From contig PWHA01000254.1 of the NCBI GenBank assembly GCA_003554685.1, positions 1 to 23,283 on the forward strand: DNA of 23,283 nucleotides, given 5' to 3'. Below the pieces are notes generated by a model. The model ran no database searches, was not told the origin of the DNA, and saw only the letters and a list, made by a program, of their open reading frames with translations. Every line of letters starts with the position of its first letter. The stretch's first letter is position 1. The translations under genes were made by a program, and so were the position numbers. The DNA is from Halanaerobiaceae bacterium (GTDB lineage Bacteria; Bacillota; Halanaerobiia; Halanaerobiales; Halarsenatibacteraceae). Shown here in pieces: positions 6,802 to 15,247 of the stretch.

Positions 6802-7113
6802 TTAATGTTCGATGTTTTCTATTTTAACCCTGGTATAGGGTTGACGGTGACCGGTCTTCTTCCGGTAGCGTCTCTTTGGCTTGTACTTAAAAACCATGAC
6901 CTTTTTATTTTTACCGTGTTCCAACACCTTGCCTGAGACAGTGGCATTCTCCAGGTAGGGACGCCCCACCTCAAAGTCCTCCTCATTGGAAAGAGCCAGA
7001 ACCTGATCGAAAATCACTTCTTCGCCGGTCTCGGCTTCCAGTTTTTCAATTTTGAGGACATCGCCTTCCTGAACGCGATACTGCTTGCCGCCGGTCTTTA
7101 TTACTGCATACAT
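6802..7113 (-). CDS. rplU: 50S ribosomal protein bL21
   Basis: A 103-residue large-subunit protein that binds 23S rRNA. It begins MYAVIKTGGKQYRV, the family signature, and contains KVMVFKYKPKRRYRKKTGHR, the basic rRNA-binding segment. Length is normal. The ATG has GGAGGTG about 10 bases upstream. It is the first gene after a strong promoter and a leader of about 228 bases, which suggests autogenous control. rpmA follows after 200 bases with no Prp gene between them. Confidence 0.98.
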   Translation of the reverse strand: MYAVIKTGGKQYRVQEGDVLKIEKLEAETGEEVIFDQVLALSNEEDFEVGRPYLENATVSGKVLEHGKNKKVMVFKYKPKRRYRKKTGHRQPYTRVKIENIEH

Positions 7114-7342
7114 TATACAAACACACCTCCCTTACCTCAGACTCGCCGGAATCAGGCAGATCCTTAAGGATCCTTTGATGTTTGCCAGCTCCGTGCGGTT
7201 TTGGCCGGAGAAAAACTCAGCCTTCTACCGTCTGTTCTCTAAAACAGCCAGCTTTTGCCAGCCTTTATTATCAAAGACAGTTAAAGTTAAATTTTAAGAA
7301 AAACTTTTCTAACTTAAAAACTCTCTTTAACTTCACCTACGA
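7114..7342 (-). promoter_or_regulatory. Structured rplU leader (probable L21 leader)
   Basis: The presumed 5' untranslated region of rplU, about 228 bases. Hairpins readable in it are a 6-bp stem with a TTAA loop (7158-7173), CTCCG/CGGAG (7189-7193 with 7206-7210) and a CTGTT/AACAG stem near 7232-7247. Firmicutes carry a conserved L21 leader RNA before rplU, thought to allow control by the ribosomal protein. Position and layout fit, but I matched it by place and structure, not by a covariance model. Confidence 0.6.
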
Positions 7343-7348
7343 ATTAAA

Positions 7349-7377
7349 ATTTTAGCATATTTTTTAGCCAAAGTCAA
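7349..7377 (-). promoter_or_regulatory. Strong sigma-A promoter of rplU
   Basis: The minus strand has -35 TTGACT (7372-7377), a 17-base spacer and -10 TAAAAT (7349-7354) with an upstream TG (extended -10). Predicted start is near 7342. This promoter separates the ribosomal-protein unit from rng upstream. Confidence 0.82.
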
Positions 7378-7628
7378 GGATAACGGGGCTTCCCCATAGT
7401 TATTTTACCCCTAGTAAACTGCCCAGAGTGATACCTGGTAATATTACTACCTGTCTCTTGGTGCCTTTAAATTCATTTTAATTTCCACTATACCGCTGTC
7501 AGGGCTGATTTTTACTCCTGTTGTATGAAAATTTGCTGCTTAATCATTTAAAAACAGTATATTTTAACAAAATCCATTATACAGAACAGATGATGTCCTG
7601 TGTTTAAATATTTATTTATATTTAAAAA
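7378..7628. other. rng-rplU spacer, no feature recognised
   Basis: About 250 AT-rich bases after the rng stop. A TATAAT preceded by TG occurs on the minus strand near 7576-7581, but no usable -35 is present. A short GGGG-AAG-CCCC inverted repeat near 7386-7396 lacks a T tail. I see no gene or convincing terminator. Confidence 0.4.
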
Positions 7629-9323
7629 TCAGGAGTTGTGCAGCAGGCTGGCTTTGGCATAGGTTCGGTGAACTTCCTCAATTTTAACCCGGCATTTTTC
7701 TCCAACCCGATCTCCGGCCTCTTCCACAATAATTATATAACCCCTACGCCGGGCAATGCCGGCAGAGGTATTATCGGAATGGCGGTCTTCAATCTTAAAG
7801 CGGTATTTCTGGCCCGGTTTAACCGGTAGGGCCAGATTTTTCAGTTTCTCCCTGGTCCCCTTCTCAATGACCTCAAAATCCTCACGGTGAAGATCATTAT
7901 TGCCCCGGATATAAATATCCTTGCCCAGCTCTTCCTCCAGCTGTTTCAGCTTTTCTCCCCCGTTGCCAATTAGTACAGCAGCAACTTCGGGATGGACCTC
8001 ACAGAGAATGGCCTCGAAGTGCTCCCGGGAGGCCAGTGAGGTAAGCTGACGGATGACCTGGAAGGCCATGGTAGTCTCGGCGATAATCCGGCCGGTCCCC
8101 TCGCAGTAGGGGCATTCCTTCTGTACCAGCTCACTCAGCCTCTCCCGGACTTTTTTGCGGGTCATCTCCACCAGGCCCAGTTCGGTCAGGCCCAGCAGGC
8201 TGGTTCTGGTCCGGTCTCTTTCCAATTCCTGTTCCAGGACCTGGAGCACCTTCTCCCGGTTCTTTTTGATATCCATATCAATAAAATCAATTATAATTAT
8301 GCCGCCAATGTCCCGCAGCCTGAGCTGACGGGCTATTTCCTTAGCGGCCTCCAGATTAGTTTTAAAAACAGTATCCTGAAGATTCTTTTTGCCGGTAAAC
8401 TTGCCGGTATTAACATCGATAGCCACCAAGGCTTCAGTGGAATCAAAGATCACATAGCCCCCGGATTTGAGCCAGACCTTGCGCTGCATCAATTTATCAA
8501 GCTCCTGCTCAATCCCGTAGGTTTCAAAGATGGGCCGATCTCTCTCGTAGAGAAAGATGCGGGAGTTGATGTCGGGATCCAGTTTTTCGGCAAACTCGGA
8601 AAGGTTCTTGTAATCCTCCCGGTCGTCGATTACCACCCGGCCAATCTCGGGAGAAAGATGGTCCCGGACAATCTTATGGATCAGGTTAATATCGCTGTGG
8701 AGCAGCTTAACGGCCCGGTTGCGTTTATAGCGCGAGAGAATGCGCTGCCAGAGGGAGGAAAGAAAATTATAATCCATCTCCAACAGTTTTTTATCCTTTT
8801 CATAGGCGTTGGTGCGGATGATTACTCCATTCTGTTCATCAATCAATTCCCGGGTGATATTCTTAAGCCGGTTCCTTTCTTCCTGATCGTTAATCCGCCG
8901 GGAAATATTGGTCCTGTTCTCTCCCGGGAGAAAGACATAATAACGTCCCGGCAGGCTAATTTTACAGGTAATCTTAGGACCTTTACTGCCGATGGGCTCC
9001 TTGGTAACCTGGACCATAATCTCCTGTCCCGGTCGTAAAACTTCGGTAATCTTCAGCTGATGGCGGGAAAATTTCTTGCGCTGCCTCTTGTTAAAGAGGG
9101 GATAGGCATCATTAATGTGAAGAAAGGCATTCTTTTCAAAGCCGATATCGACAAAGGCTGCCTGCATACCCGGCAGAACATCCCTGACTTTACCCCGGTA
9201 AATGTTGCCGGCGCTGCGGTCATAGGTATCCCGTTCAAAAAACAAATTATCCAGTCTATCATCAACCAGTACTGCTGCTCGCTTTTCTCTAATTCCAGAA
9301 TTTATAATAATTTTTTTATTCAC
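7629..9323 (-). CDS. rng: Ribonuclease E/G family endoribonuclease (RNase G)
   Basis: A 564-residue endoribonuclease that cleaves single-stranded AU-rich RNA and matures rRNA and mRNA. An S1 RNA-binding domain lies near 37-120 (NIYRGKVRDVLPGMQAAFVD). The DNase-I-like catalytic part carries the metal-binding aspartates D303 (AIDVNTG) and D346 (IIDFIDMD), and the zinc-link CPYC is at C404/C407. These positions coincide with Escherichia coli RNase E numbering. There is no long C-terminal scaffold, so it is of the short RNase G type. The start is GTG, 2 bases after the DUF2344 stop codon, with GGAGGGAGA upstream, so the genes are surely cotranscribed. An overlapping ATG in another frame is followed immediately by TGA. 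Confidence 0.96.
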   Translation of the reverse strand: MNKKIIINSGIREKRAAVLVDDRLDNLFFERDTYDRSAGNIYRGKVRDVLPGMQAAFVDIGFEKNAFLHINDAYPLFNKRQRKKFSRHQLKITEVLRPGQEIMVQVTKEPIGSKGPKITCKISLPGRYYVFLPGENRTNISRRINDQEERNRLKNITRELIDEQNGVIIRTNAYEKDKKLLEMDYNFLSSLWQRILSRYKRNRAVKLLHSDINLIHKIVRDHLSPEIGRVVIDDREDYKNLSEFAEKLDPDINSRIFLYERDRPIFETYGIEQELDKLMQRKVWLKSGGYVIFDSTEALVAIDVNTGKFTGKKNLQDTVFKTNLEAAKEIARQLRLRDIGGIIIIDFIDMDIKKNREKVLQVLEQELERDRTRTSLLGLTELGLVEMTRKKVRERLSELVQKECPYCEGTGRIIAETTMAFQVIRQLTSLASREHFEAILCEVHPEVAAVLIGNGGEKLKQLEEELGKDIYIRGNNDLHREDFEVIEKGTREKLKNLALPVKPGQKYRFKIEDRHSDNTSAGIARRRGYIIIVEEAGDRVGEKCRVKIEEVHRTYAKASLLHNS

Positions 9324-9325
9324 AT

Positions 9326-10021
9326 TTATTCTCCCTCCATTATTTCATCCGCCAGGGGTGTCAATAATTTGGGGGGGCGGGAAACATAGAGACCTTCCCG
9401 ATAAAAATTAATCAGAGGCTGCTCCCCTATTTCAGAATCTATCTGCTGCAGCCCCTTGACAATCTCCTCCGGTCTAACATTACCGCGGCTGCCGGTGCTG
9501 ACCAGAAAAGACCAACGTCCATCAGCGGCAGTTTCAATTTTGTGGACCATTTCCCGCAGATTATAGCAGCGGTCCGATTTATTCCGTCGTTTTCTGATTA
9601 CTATAATTTCCTTTTTATTGCGAAACTCCTGCAGGACTGCCTCAGCCCGAGAATCATCATTCAGGGGAGGCAGCAGAAGATAGCGGGCTCGATCCACCAC
9701 CGCCTGCAGGGATTTAAGCTTATTCTCAGTTAAACGGCCCTGTAAAATTTCGATACCACGGGGCAGATAGCCATTCAGCCGCCGGCAAAAGTCTTCAGGC
9801 CTAATTTCAGCAGTCAGCTCCAGATCAAGATACTCTCCTCCTCCCGGCATCCCCACCGGCAGAGGCTGGGAGAGCGATAAATTAAAAGTGGGATTATATC
9901 CCTCGGAGTATTTGCCCGGCAGATCAGCCCGCCGGATCGCCCGTCGCAGGGTATCAAGCAGCTGGAGATGAGAGATATAACGGAGCCTCTTTTCTTTACG
10001 AAACTTTGCCCTAATCAGCAT
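9326..10021 (-). CDS. TIGR03936/DUF2344 radical SAM-linked protein
   Basis: A 231-residue protein of a family always found beside, or fused to, TIGR03960 radical SAM proteins; its biochemical role is unknown. Recognisable blocks are MLIRAKFRKEKRLRYISHLQ at the start, RRADLPGKYSEGYNP and LSLSQPLPVGMPGGGEYLDL. The frame stays open about 69 codons further upstream, but that part overlaps the radical SAM gene. The ATG at 10021, with GGAGG 9 bases upstream, matches the family N-terminus. It overlaps the end of the radical SAM gene by 11 bases, implying translational coupling, and leads directly into rng. Confidence 0.93.
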   Translation of the reverse strand: MLIRAKFRKEKRLRYISHLQLLDTLRRAIRRADLPGKYSEGYNPTFNLSLSQPLPVGMPGGGEYLDLELTAEIRPEDFCRRLNGYLPRGIEILQGRLTENKLKSLQAVVDRARYLLLPPLNDDSRAEAVLQEFRNKKEIIVIRKRRNKSDRCYNLREMVHKIETAADGRWSFLVSTGSRGNVRPEEIVKGLQQIDSEIGEQPLINFYREGLYVSRPPKLLTPLADEIMEGE

Positions 10022-11894
10022 GACTGGCCGCCTCCTCTTTATCCCGGGCCAGTTCCAGACCGGAGCGGGGAGAGCCACAGATTCCGCAGCTGCTGCAGGC
10101 CGACCAGCGGCAGTCCGGGGTTTCTTTCCCGGACCGGGCCCGCTGCCACTCCTGCCGGAGGAAATCTTTATCCACTCCGGTATAAAGATGATCCCAGGGC
10201 AGAGGAGCATCCGTCTCCCGACCGGCAAAAAAGTCCTCTACACTTAGTGAAAACTCCTTAAGCACCTGCTGCCAGCGGTTATAGTCAACCTGCTCGCTCC
10301 AGCCTTCCAGCCGGCTGCCGCGCTGCCAGACCTGCTCGAGTACCGGCGCCAGCCTTCTGTCTCCCCGGGCCAGCAAAGCCTCCAGCCGGCTGGTCTCGGG
10401 ATCATTCCAGTCCAGCGAAAGGCTGCGTCCGGTAAGATGCTGCTGCAGGTATTCAATTTTTTCGCGGATGGCTCTTAGACTCTCCATTTCATACCACTGA
10501 AAAGGAGTAAAGGGTTTGGGAATAAAGGTAGAAACATTGACCTGAACCTCGATACGGCGCATTTTCCGGGAGGTTTCCCGGCGGATCTGCCGGCCGATTT
10601 CTGCAGTTTTTTTAGCCAGACGGGTGATCCCGGCCAGATCCTCTTCCTCTTCGCCAGGAAGTCCCAGCATGAAATAGAGCTTGATCCGGTGCCAGCCGCT
10701 CTCAAAGGCCGAGCGAACAGCCCGGAAAAGATCCTCTTCCCGGACTCCTTTGTTAATTATATTGCGGAGACGTTGAGTACCGGCCTCGGGAGCAAAGGTC
10801 AAACCGCTGCGCCGGACCCGCTGTACTTCCCGAGCAATCTTCAGAGAAAATTCGTCAATCCTGAGCGAAGGCAGGGAGATGCTAACATTCTGGCCTGCAA
10901 ACCGGTCAGCCAGTCTGGTTACCAGTTCTTCGATTCGGGAGTAATCCATGGAGCTTAAAGAGGTCAGAGAAATCTCATCATAACCGGTGCTGGAGATAAT
11001 CCCTTCGGCCAGGTTGAGAATGGTCTCAACCGAGCGTTCCCGGGCCGGGCGGTAGCTCATCCCGGCAGCACAAAAGCGGCAGCCTCGCTGGCAGCCCCGG
11101 GAAATTTCGATTACAGCCCGGTTGTGAACAATATCAGCATAGGGCACAATAAAATTGGTGGGGTAAAAAGCCTGATCAAGATCCTCGATATACTGTCTGC
11201 TTACCCTGGGCTTGACACCCTGCTCGACTTTTAGGCTCTCTAAATTACCCTGCTGATAAACCGGCTGGTAGAGAGATGGCACATAAATCCCGGGCAGTTC
11301 AGACAGTTCTCTCAGGATCTGCTCCCGGCTACAGCCCGAGTCTGACAATTCCTGATAGCGTCTCACCAGCCTGATTATATCCCTCTCGGCCTCTCCCAGA
11401 TAGAAAAGATCAATAAAGGGCGCCAGGGGCTCGGGATTAAAGACAATGGCTCCTCCGGCAATTACCAGGGGATGGCTGTTGTCCCGTTCTGCAGAACGAA
11501 GTGGCAGGCCGCCCAGATTCAGCATATTTAAAATAGTGGTGTAACTCAGCTCATACTGCAGGGTAAAGCCCAGCAGGTCAAAATCAAGCAGCTCCCGCTT
11601 ATTTTCCAGAGAATAAAGATGGAGACCCTTCTTCTTCAGCAGCTTTTCCATGTCGGTCCAGGGGGCAAAGACCCGCTCGCATAAAATATCCTCTTCCTGA
11701 TTCAAGCGGTGATACAAAAGCTTTAATCCCAGATGGGACATGCCAATTTCATAGGTGTCAGGAAAGGCCAGGCAGGTCCTGATCTCTGTCTCCTCCCAGT
11801 CCTTTTTGATTTGATTCCATTCCCGGCCGATGTAGCGTTCCGGGCTCTCAACCTGATAAAGACTGTCATCTATTTCAGAAAAAACATTTGTCAT
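10011..11894 (-). CDS. TIGR03960 family radical SAM protein (B12-binding-like N-terminus)
   Basis: A 627-residue radical SAM enzyme of unknown reaction. The N-terminal about 230 residues resemble a cobalamin-binding-like fold (TCLAFPDTYEIGMSHLGLK), without a clear DxHxxG cobalamin-ligand motif. The radical SAM core holds the CX3CX2C cluster motif in RGCQRGCRFC (C268, C272, C275). The C-terminus carries CX4CX2CX2C (C595, C600, C603, C606), possibly a second Fe-S or zinc site. The GTG at 11906 overlaps the ribosome binding site; the ATG at 11894 has GAGGTG 9 bases upstream and is preferred. The partner DUF2344 gene overlaps its 3' end. A role in RNA or ribosome modification is suggested only by the neighbouring rng and ribosomal-protein genes. 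Confidence 0.93.
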   Translation of the reverse strand: MTNVFSEIDDSLYQVESPERYIGREWNQIKKDWEETEIRTCLAFPDTYEIGMSHLGLKLLYHRLNQEEDILCERVFAPWTDMEKLLKKKGLHLYSLENKRELLDFDLLGFTLQYELSYTTILNMLNLGGLPLRSAERDNSHPLVIAGGAIVFNPEPLAPFIDLFYLGEAERDIIRLVRRYQELSDSGCSREQILRELSELPGIYVPSLYQPVYQQGNLESLKVEQGVKPRVSRQYIEDLDQAFYPTNFIVPYADIVHNRAVIEISRGCQRGCRFCAAGMSYRPARERSVETILNLAEGIISSTGYDEISLTSLSSMDYSRIEELVTRLADRFAGQNVSISLPSLRIDEFSLKIAREVQRVRRSGLTFAPEAGTQRLRNIINKGVREEDLFRAVRSAFESGWHRIKLYFMLGLPGEEEEDLAGITRLAKKTAEIGRQIRRETSRKMRRIEVQVNVSTFIPKPFTPFQWYEMESLRAIREKIEYLQQHLTGRSLSLDWNDPETSRLEALLARGDRRLAPVLEQVWQRGSRLEGWSEQVDYNRWQQVLKEFSLSVEDFFAGRETDAPLPWDHLYTGVDKDFLRQEWQRARSGKETPDCRWSACSSCGICGSPRSGLELARDKEEAASHAD

Positions 11895-12023
11895 TAAATT
11901 ATGCACCTCAGATTTGAAAATTCATTTTAACTGCTGTCTAGCGGAATACTGCTGTTGATTTTCTCTGAGCTAACTAAAAAAGAAAAAACTAAAATTCAAG
12001 AAAAATTCAGAAGGCTCAAAGGA

Positions 12024-13160
12024 CTAAAATACTATCTTCTTGCGGCGCATGTTAACGTTCAACACCAGGCCAATTGCTACCAGCGAGGTGACCAGTGAGC
12101 TGCCGCCGTAACTGATAAAGGGCAGGGGAATACCGGTGATTGGCATAATTCCCAGTGTCATGCCGACATTCTCCAGTACGTGAAAGAAAAACATGGCCGC
12201 TACTCCAGCAACAATCAGAAAACCAAATCTGTCCTTGGCCTGGGACATAACCTTGATAAACTGCCAGATCAGCAGGAAGTACAGCCCCAGAACAATAGCG
12301 ACCCCGATAAAGCCAAATTCTTCACTGATGACAGCAAAGATAAAGTCGGTGTGTCTTTCCGGCAGAAAACCCAGCTGGCTCTGGGTGCCGGCCATAAATC
12401 CTCTGCCGGTCAACATCCCCGAACCAACAGCTATCCGGGCCTGAATTATATTATAACCAATACCCCGGGGGTCTATGCCGGGATTAACAAAAGCTATCAG
12501 TCTGTTAAGCTGATAGGATCTGAGAAAGGGCAGAGGGGTACCCAGGGCAAGGTGAAAAGTTATCAGCAGAAAGAAAATCAGACCCACACCGCCAAAAACA
12601 ATCAGAATATCCCGGGCCCGGCCGCCAGCCAGATAAAACATTGCTACAAAGATAAACATTAAGACCAGGGCTGTACCCAGATCATTCTGCAGCACAATCA
12701 AAAAAAAGGGCGGCAGAACATAGGCCAGGCTTTTTAGCAAACCCCTGATATTATCAAGCTGGTTGCTGTTGCGTTCCAGGTAGGCAGCCAAAAAAAGAAT
12801 CATGAAAATCTTGGCCACCTCCGAAGGCTGAAAGGAAACCGGCCCGATGGTCAGCCATCTGGTGCCTCCCCCCACGGTGGTGCCCATTATTAATAGAAAA
12901 CTTAAAAGAAAAATTATCCCGGCATAGATAAAGATATCATACTCCATAAAGATGCGGTAATCCAAAAAAATTATTAAAATCAGCAGCATAATACCCAGTA
13001 CCGAGGCTGCAATCTGGGTTCTAAGATAGGACATATAACCCCCGGTGATGCCGGCACTGCCGGCACTGCTGACAGCGATAAAGCCTATGATAATCAGGCA
13101 GGCGGTCAGCAGTGGGATACGATAATTAAGATTTTTTAAAAGCTTCTTCTCCCAGTGCAT
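12024..13160 (-). CDS. rodA: RodA, SEDS peptidoglycan glycosyltransferase
   Basis: A 378-residue polytopic membrane protein with about ten transmembrane segments. RodA polymerises lipid II for side-wall growth together with the class B PBP2. SEDS landmarks are GGGTRWLTIGPVSFQPSE (W102), QNDLGTA, the FLPERHTDFIFAV loop with D272 at the position of the catalytic aspartate, SEEFGFIG, and PLPFISYGGSSL near the C-terminus. It is rod-type rather than FtsW by context: its PBP partner and mreBCD are in the same cluster. The ATG follows AAGGAG by about 11 bases, the site lying over the end of minE. Its gene comes right after minE, a common Clostridia order. Confidence 0.96.
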   Translation of the reverse strand: MHWEKKLLKNLNYRIPLLTACLIIIGFIAVSSAGSAGITGGYMSYLRTQIAASVLGIMLLILIIFLDYRIFMEYDIFIYAGIIFLLSFLLIMGTTVGGGTRWLTIGPVSFQPSEVAKIFMILFLAAYLERNSNQLDNIRGLLKSLAYVLPPFFLIVLQNDLGTALVLMFIFVAMFYLAGGRARDILIVFGGVGLIFFLLITFHLALGTPLPFLRSYQLNRLIAFVNPGIDPRGIGYNIIQARIAVGSGMLTGRGFMAGTQSQLGFLPERHTDFIFAVISEEFGFIGVAIVLGLYFLLIWQFIKVMSQAKDRFGFLIVAGVAAMFFFHVLENVGMTLGIMPITGIPLPFISYGGSSLVTSLVAIGLVLNVNMRRKKIVF

Positions 13161-13176
13161 AGGGCAGGAAACTCCT

Positions 13177-13458
13177 TCATTTCTGCTGTTTTTTCAGCGG
13201 GAAATTGGCCACCATGGCCATCTTTTCTTCTTCCCGGGAAATATCCATATCAATTTTACTCTTATCGACCTCTACATATCTGGTAATAACTTCTATCAAC
13301 TCAGCCTTCATCTCCTCCATCTGCTGAGGCGAAAGCTTAATTCTATCCTGTACCAGGATAAACTGCAATCTTTCTTTAGCTACATTGCTGCTGCCTGATT
13401 CCTTTTTTTCTTCCTCTGTAAAAAAATCCCGTATTCTCTCCAGAATACTAATTGCCAT
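13177..13458 (-). CDS. minE: Cell division topological specificity factor MinE
   Basis: A 93-residue MinE. It displaces MinC from MinD and stimulates the MinD ATPase, producing pole-to-pole oscillation. The amphipathic membrane-targeting start (MAISILERIRDFF) and the MinD-binding helix region (NVAKERLQFILVQDR) are clear, followed by the dimerisation domain with EVITRYVEVD. The ATG starts 8 bases after the minD stop and only 2 bases after GGAGG, an unusually short gap; no better start is present. MinE indicates an oscillating Min system, unlike Bacillus subtilis, which uses DivIVA. Confidence 0.95.
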   Translation of the reverse strand: MAISILERIRDFFTEEEKKESGSSNVAKERLQFILVQDRIKLSPQQMEEMKAELIEVITRYVEVDKSKIDMDISREEEKMAMVANFPLKKQQK

Positions 13459-13466
13459 CGCCTCCT

Positions 13467-14267
13467 TTAATTTAAGCCAACAAATTTTTTGATTTTTACC
13501 AGAAAGGAATCATTGTTTTCCAGTTTCATTAAGGGAATCTCTTCGCCTTCCAGTCTCCTGGCAATATTATTGAAGGCCTTACCGGCCAGATGATTGTTGC
13601 TTAAGACTATTGGTTCGCCCCGGTTGGTAGAAACAACAATGCCTTCATCCTCAGGAATAACCCCAAGAATCTCAATTGCCAGGATTTCCAGCATATCATC
13701 TATGTTCATCATATCTCCTCTTTCAACCATATCTCTGCGAATCCGGTTGATAATCAATTCCGGATCGTGAACTCCTTCAGCCTCCACCATTCCGATTATC
13801 CGGTCAGCATCACGCACTGCAGATACCTCAGGAGTGGTGATAATTATAGCTTTATCTGCTCCGGCAATAGCATTGCGAAAACCCTGCTCTATGCCGGCAG
13901 GAGAATCAACCAGGATATAGTCCATTCTTTCTTTTAACTCTCCGATCATTTGCTGCATCTGTTCTTCAGTCACGGCATCCTTATCTCGGGTCTGGGCTGC
14001 CGGTAGCAGAAACAATTTTTCATTCCTTTTGTCTTTGATCAAGGCCTGTTCCAGCCTACACTGTTCCTCAACCACATCGACCAGATCATAAACAATTCTG
14101 TTTTCCAGTCCCATAACCACATCCAGGTTACGTAGACCGATATCGGCATCAATTAGACAAACTTTTTTGCCCAGCAAAGCCAGGGCAGTGCCAAGGTTAG
14201 CGGTGGTAGTTGTTTTGCCCACCCCTCCTTTTCCTGATGTAATAACAATAGCTTTACCTTGCTCCAA
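13467..14267 (-). CDS. minD: Septum site-determining ATPase MinD
   Basis: A 266-residue ParA/MinD-type ATPase that binds the membrane in its ATP form and recruits MinC. The deviant Walker A KGGVGKTT (13-20, with the signature Lys13 and Lys18), the switch region DADIGLRNLDVVMG and Walker B ILVDSPAGIE are visible. The C-terminal FLVKIKKFVGLN is the amphipathic membrane-targeting helix. The start codon is TTG, well placed after AGGAGGG. It lies between minC (45-base gap) and minE (8-base gap). Confidence 0.98.
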   Translation of the reverse strand: MEQGKAIVITSGKGGVGKTTTTANLGTALALLGKKVCLIDADIGLRNLDVVMGLENRIVYDLVDVVEEQCRLEQALIKDKRNEKLFLLPAAQTRDKDAVTEEQMQQMIGELKERMDYILVDSPAGIEQGFRNAIAGADKAIIITTPEVSAVRDADRIIGMVEAEGVHDPELIINRIRRDMVERGDMMNIDDMLEILAIEILGVIPEDEGIVVSTNRGEPIVLSNNHLAGKAFNNIARRLEGEEIPLMKLENNDSFLVKIKKFVGLN

Positions 14268-14312
14268 TTTAATCCCTCCTGCTCAATTTACATATAAGTT
14301 TAAAATATAGAA

Positions 14313-15011
14313 TTAAAGCTTTATCTCCTTAACCACAATCCTGTCATCTTTAATATAAGCCCTTTCGGGCTTGATCTCTGTTCTGTTTTCTTCATCAGGA
14401 GACCGCGAGATAACCCCGGCAATCCTAATCTGGGTGGGAACTAATTCCAGGGCAGTTATGCTGGCTGACTTATCTCCCAGAGCTCCAGCATGAACCAGAC
14501 CTCTCAATTTCCCAAAAACTACAATATCGCCTCCGGCTTTAATCTCGGCCCCGGGGTTAACATCTCCCATAATAACCAGATTGTGGAGGTGCTCCACTGA
14601 CTGGCCGGATCGCAGGGTGCGGCGAATTAATCTGGTATCATTGTGGGGAGAAAAATGTTTGTTTTCTTCTCCGGCCCGGGTCTTTCTGGTTTTCCTTTCT
14701 CTGCCGGTTGAAGATTTGCTCTGCTTTCTACTACTCTCTGCTTTCTCAGGCTCAGTTTTTTCCTGCTGAACAAAATAAAAATCAGTGTCTGCCAGCAGAT
14801 TGGCCTCGAGCAAATTAATAAAATTTTGCATTTCCCGGGAGCTCAACTCCCGAAAGGAAAGATCAAAGTAAAGACTGCTGCCCTGATAAAATTGAGCGGC
14901 CTCCTGCAGATGCTCCTGCAGGGCAGTTTTAATTAGATTCCAGTCTGCTTGAGAATTAAAGCTGATCACCACACCCCGATCGGTCATTTTAGTATTGATA
15001 ACTTCAGACAT
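14313..15011 (-). CDS. minC: Septum site-determining protein MinC
   Basis: A 232-residue FtsZ-polymerisation inhibitor. The N-terminal domain (about 1-85) is less conserved. The linker (about 85-125) is very basic and Ser/Lys-rich. The C-terminal beta-helix domain binds MinD and holds the typical TLRSGQSVEH, GDVNPGAEIKAGGDIVVFGK and LRGLVHAGA. A TTG two codons upstream abuts the ribosome binding site; the ATG at 15011 has GGAG 8 bases upstream and is preferred. First gene of the min group, after a 236-base AT-rich gap. Confidence 0.95.
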   Translation of the reverse strand: MSEVINTKMTDRGVVISFNSQADWNLIKTALQEHLQEAAQFYQGSSLYFDLSFRELSSREMQNFINLLEANLLADTDFYFVQQEKTEPEKAESSRKQSKSSTGRERKTRKTRAGEENKHFSPHNDTRLIRRTLRSGQSVEHLHNLVIMGDVNPGAEIKAGGDIVVFGKLRGLVHAGALGDKSASITALELVPTQIRIAGVISRSPDEENRTEIKPERAYIKDDRIVVKEIKL

Positions 15012-15247
15012 ATCCAACTCTCCTTTAACTGTAAAATACCGGCTAACTATAATATAATTGTTTGTCAGTCAGGCCTGATCTTCCTCAACACTTTTAGTTT
15101 AGCTATTTTTACTATATTTTTAGTATTAATTCAACTTTTAGTTTCATATTAACTATTTATTTCACTACAACTGATTCCCCTGGTAAAAGTTACTATTAGT
15201 TTAGCTGAGAAAAGTAATTATTGGTAAATGTTTTTTCAGGATCGCTG
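15012..15247. other. mrdA-minC spacer, AT-rich with short word repeats
   Basis: No coding potential. TTAGTTTAGCT occurs twice (about 15094-15104 and 15196-15206) and ACTTTTAGTTT twice (about 15090-15100 and 15134-15144). A 10-bp palindrome TCAGGCCTGA is near 15069-15078. No terminator is seen after mrdA. A weak promoter candidate is listed separately. Confidence 0.4.
15106..15134 (-). promoter_or_regulatory. Weak promoter candidate for minC
   Basis: The minus strand shows TTGAAT (15129-15134), 17 bases, then TAAAAA (15106-15111). Both boxes deviate from consensus and the region is very AT-rich. It would give a leader of about 87 bases before minC. Confidence 0.3.

Noticed and set aside
12180..12662. 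160-codon plus-strand frame opposite rodA
   Set aside because: Gln/Lys/Ser/Asn-rich shadow of hydrophobic rodA codons, with no recognisable domain.
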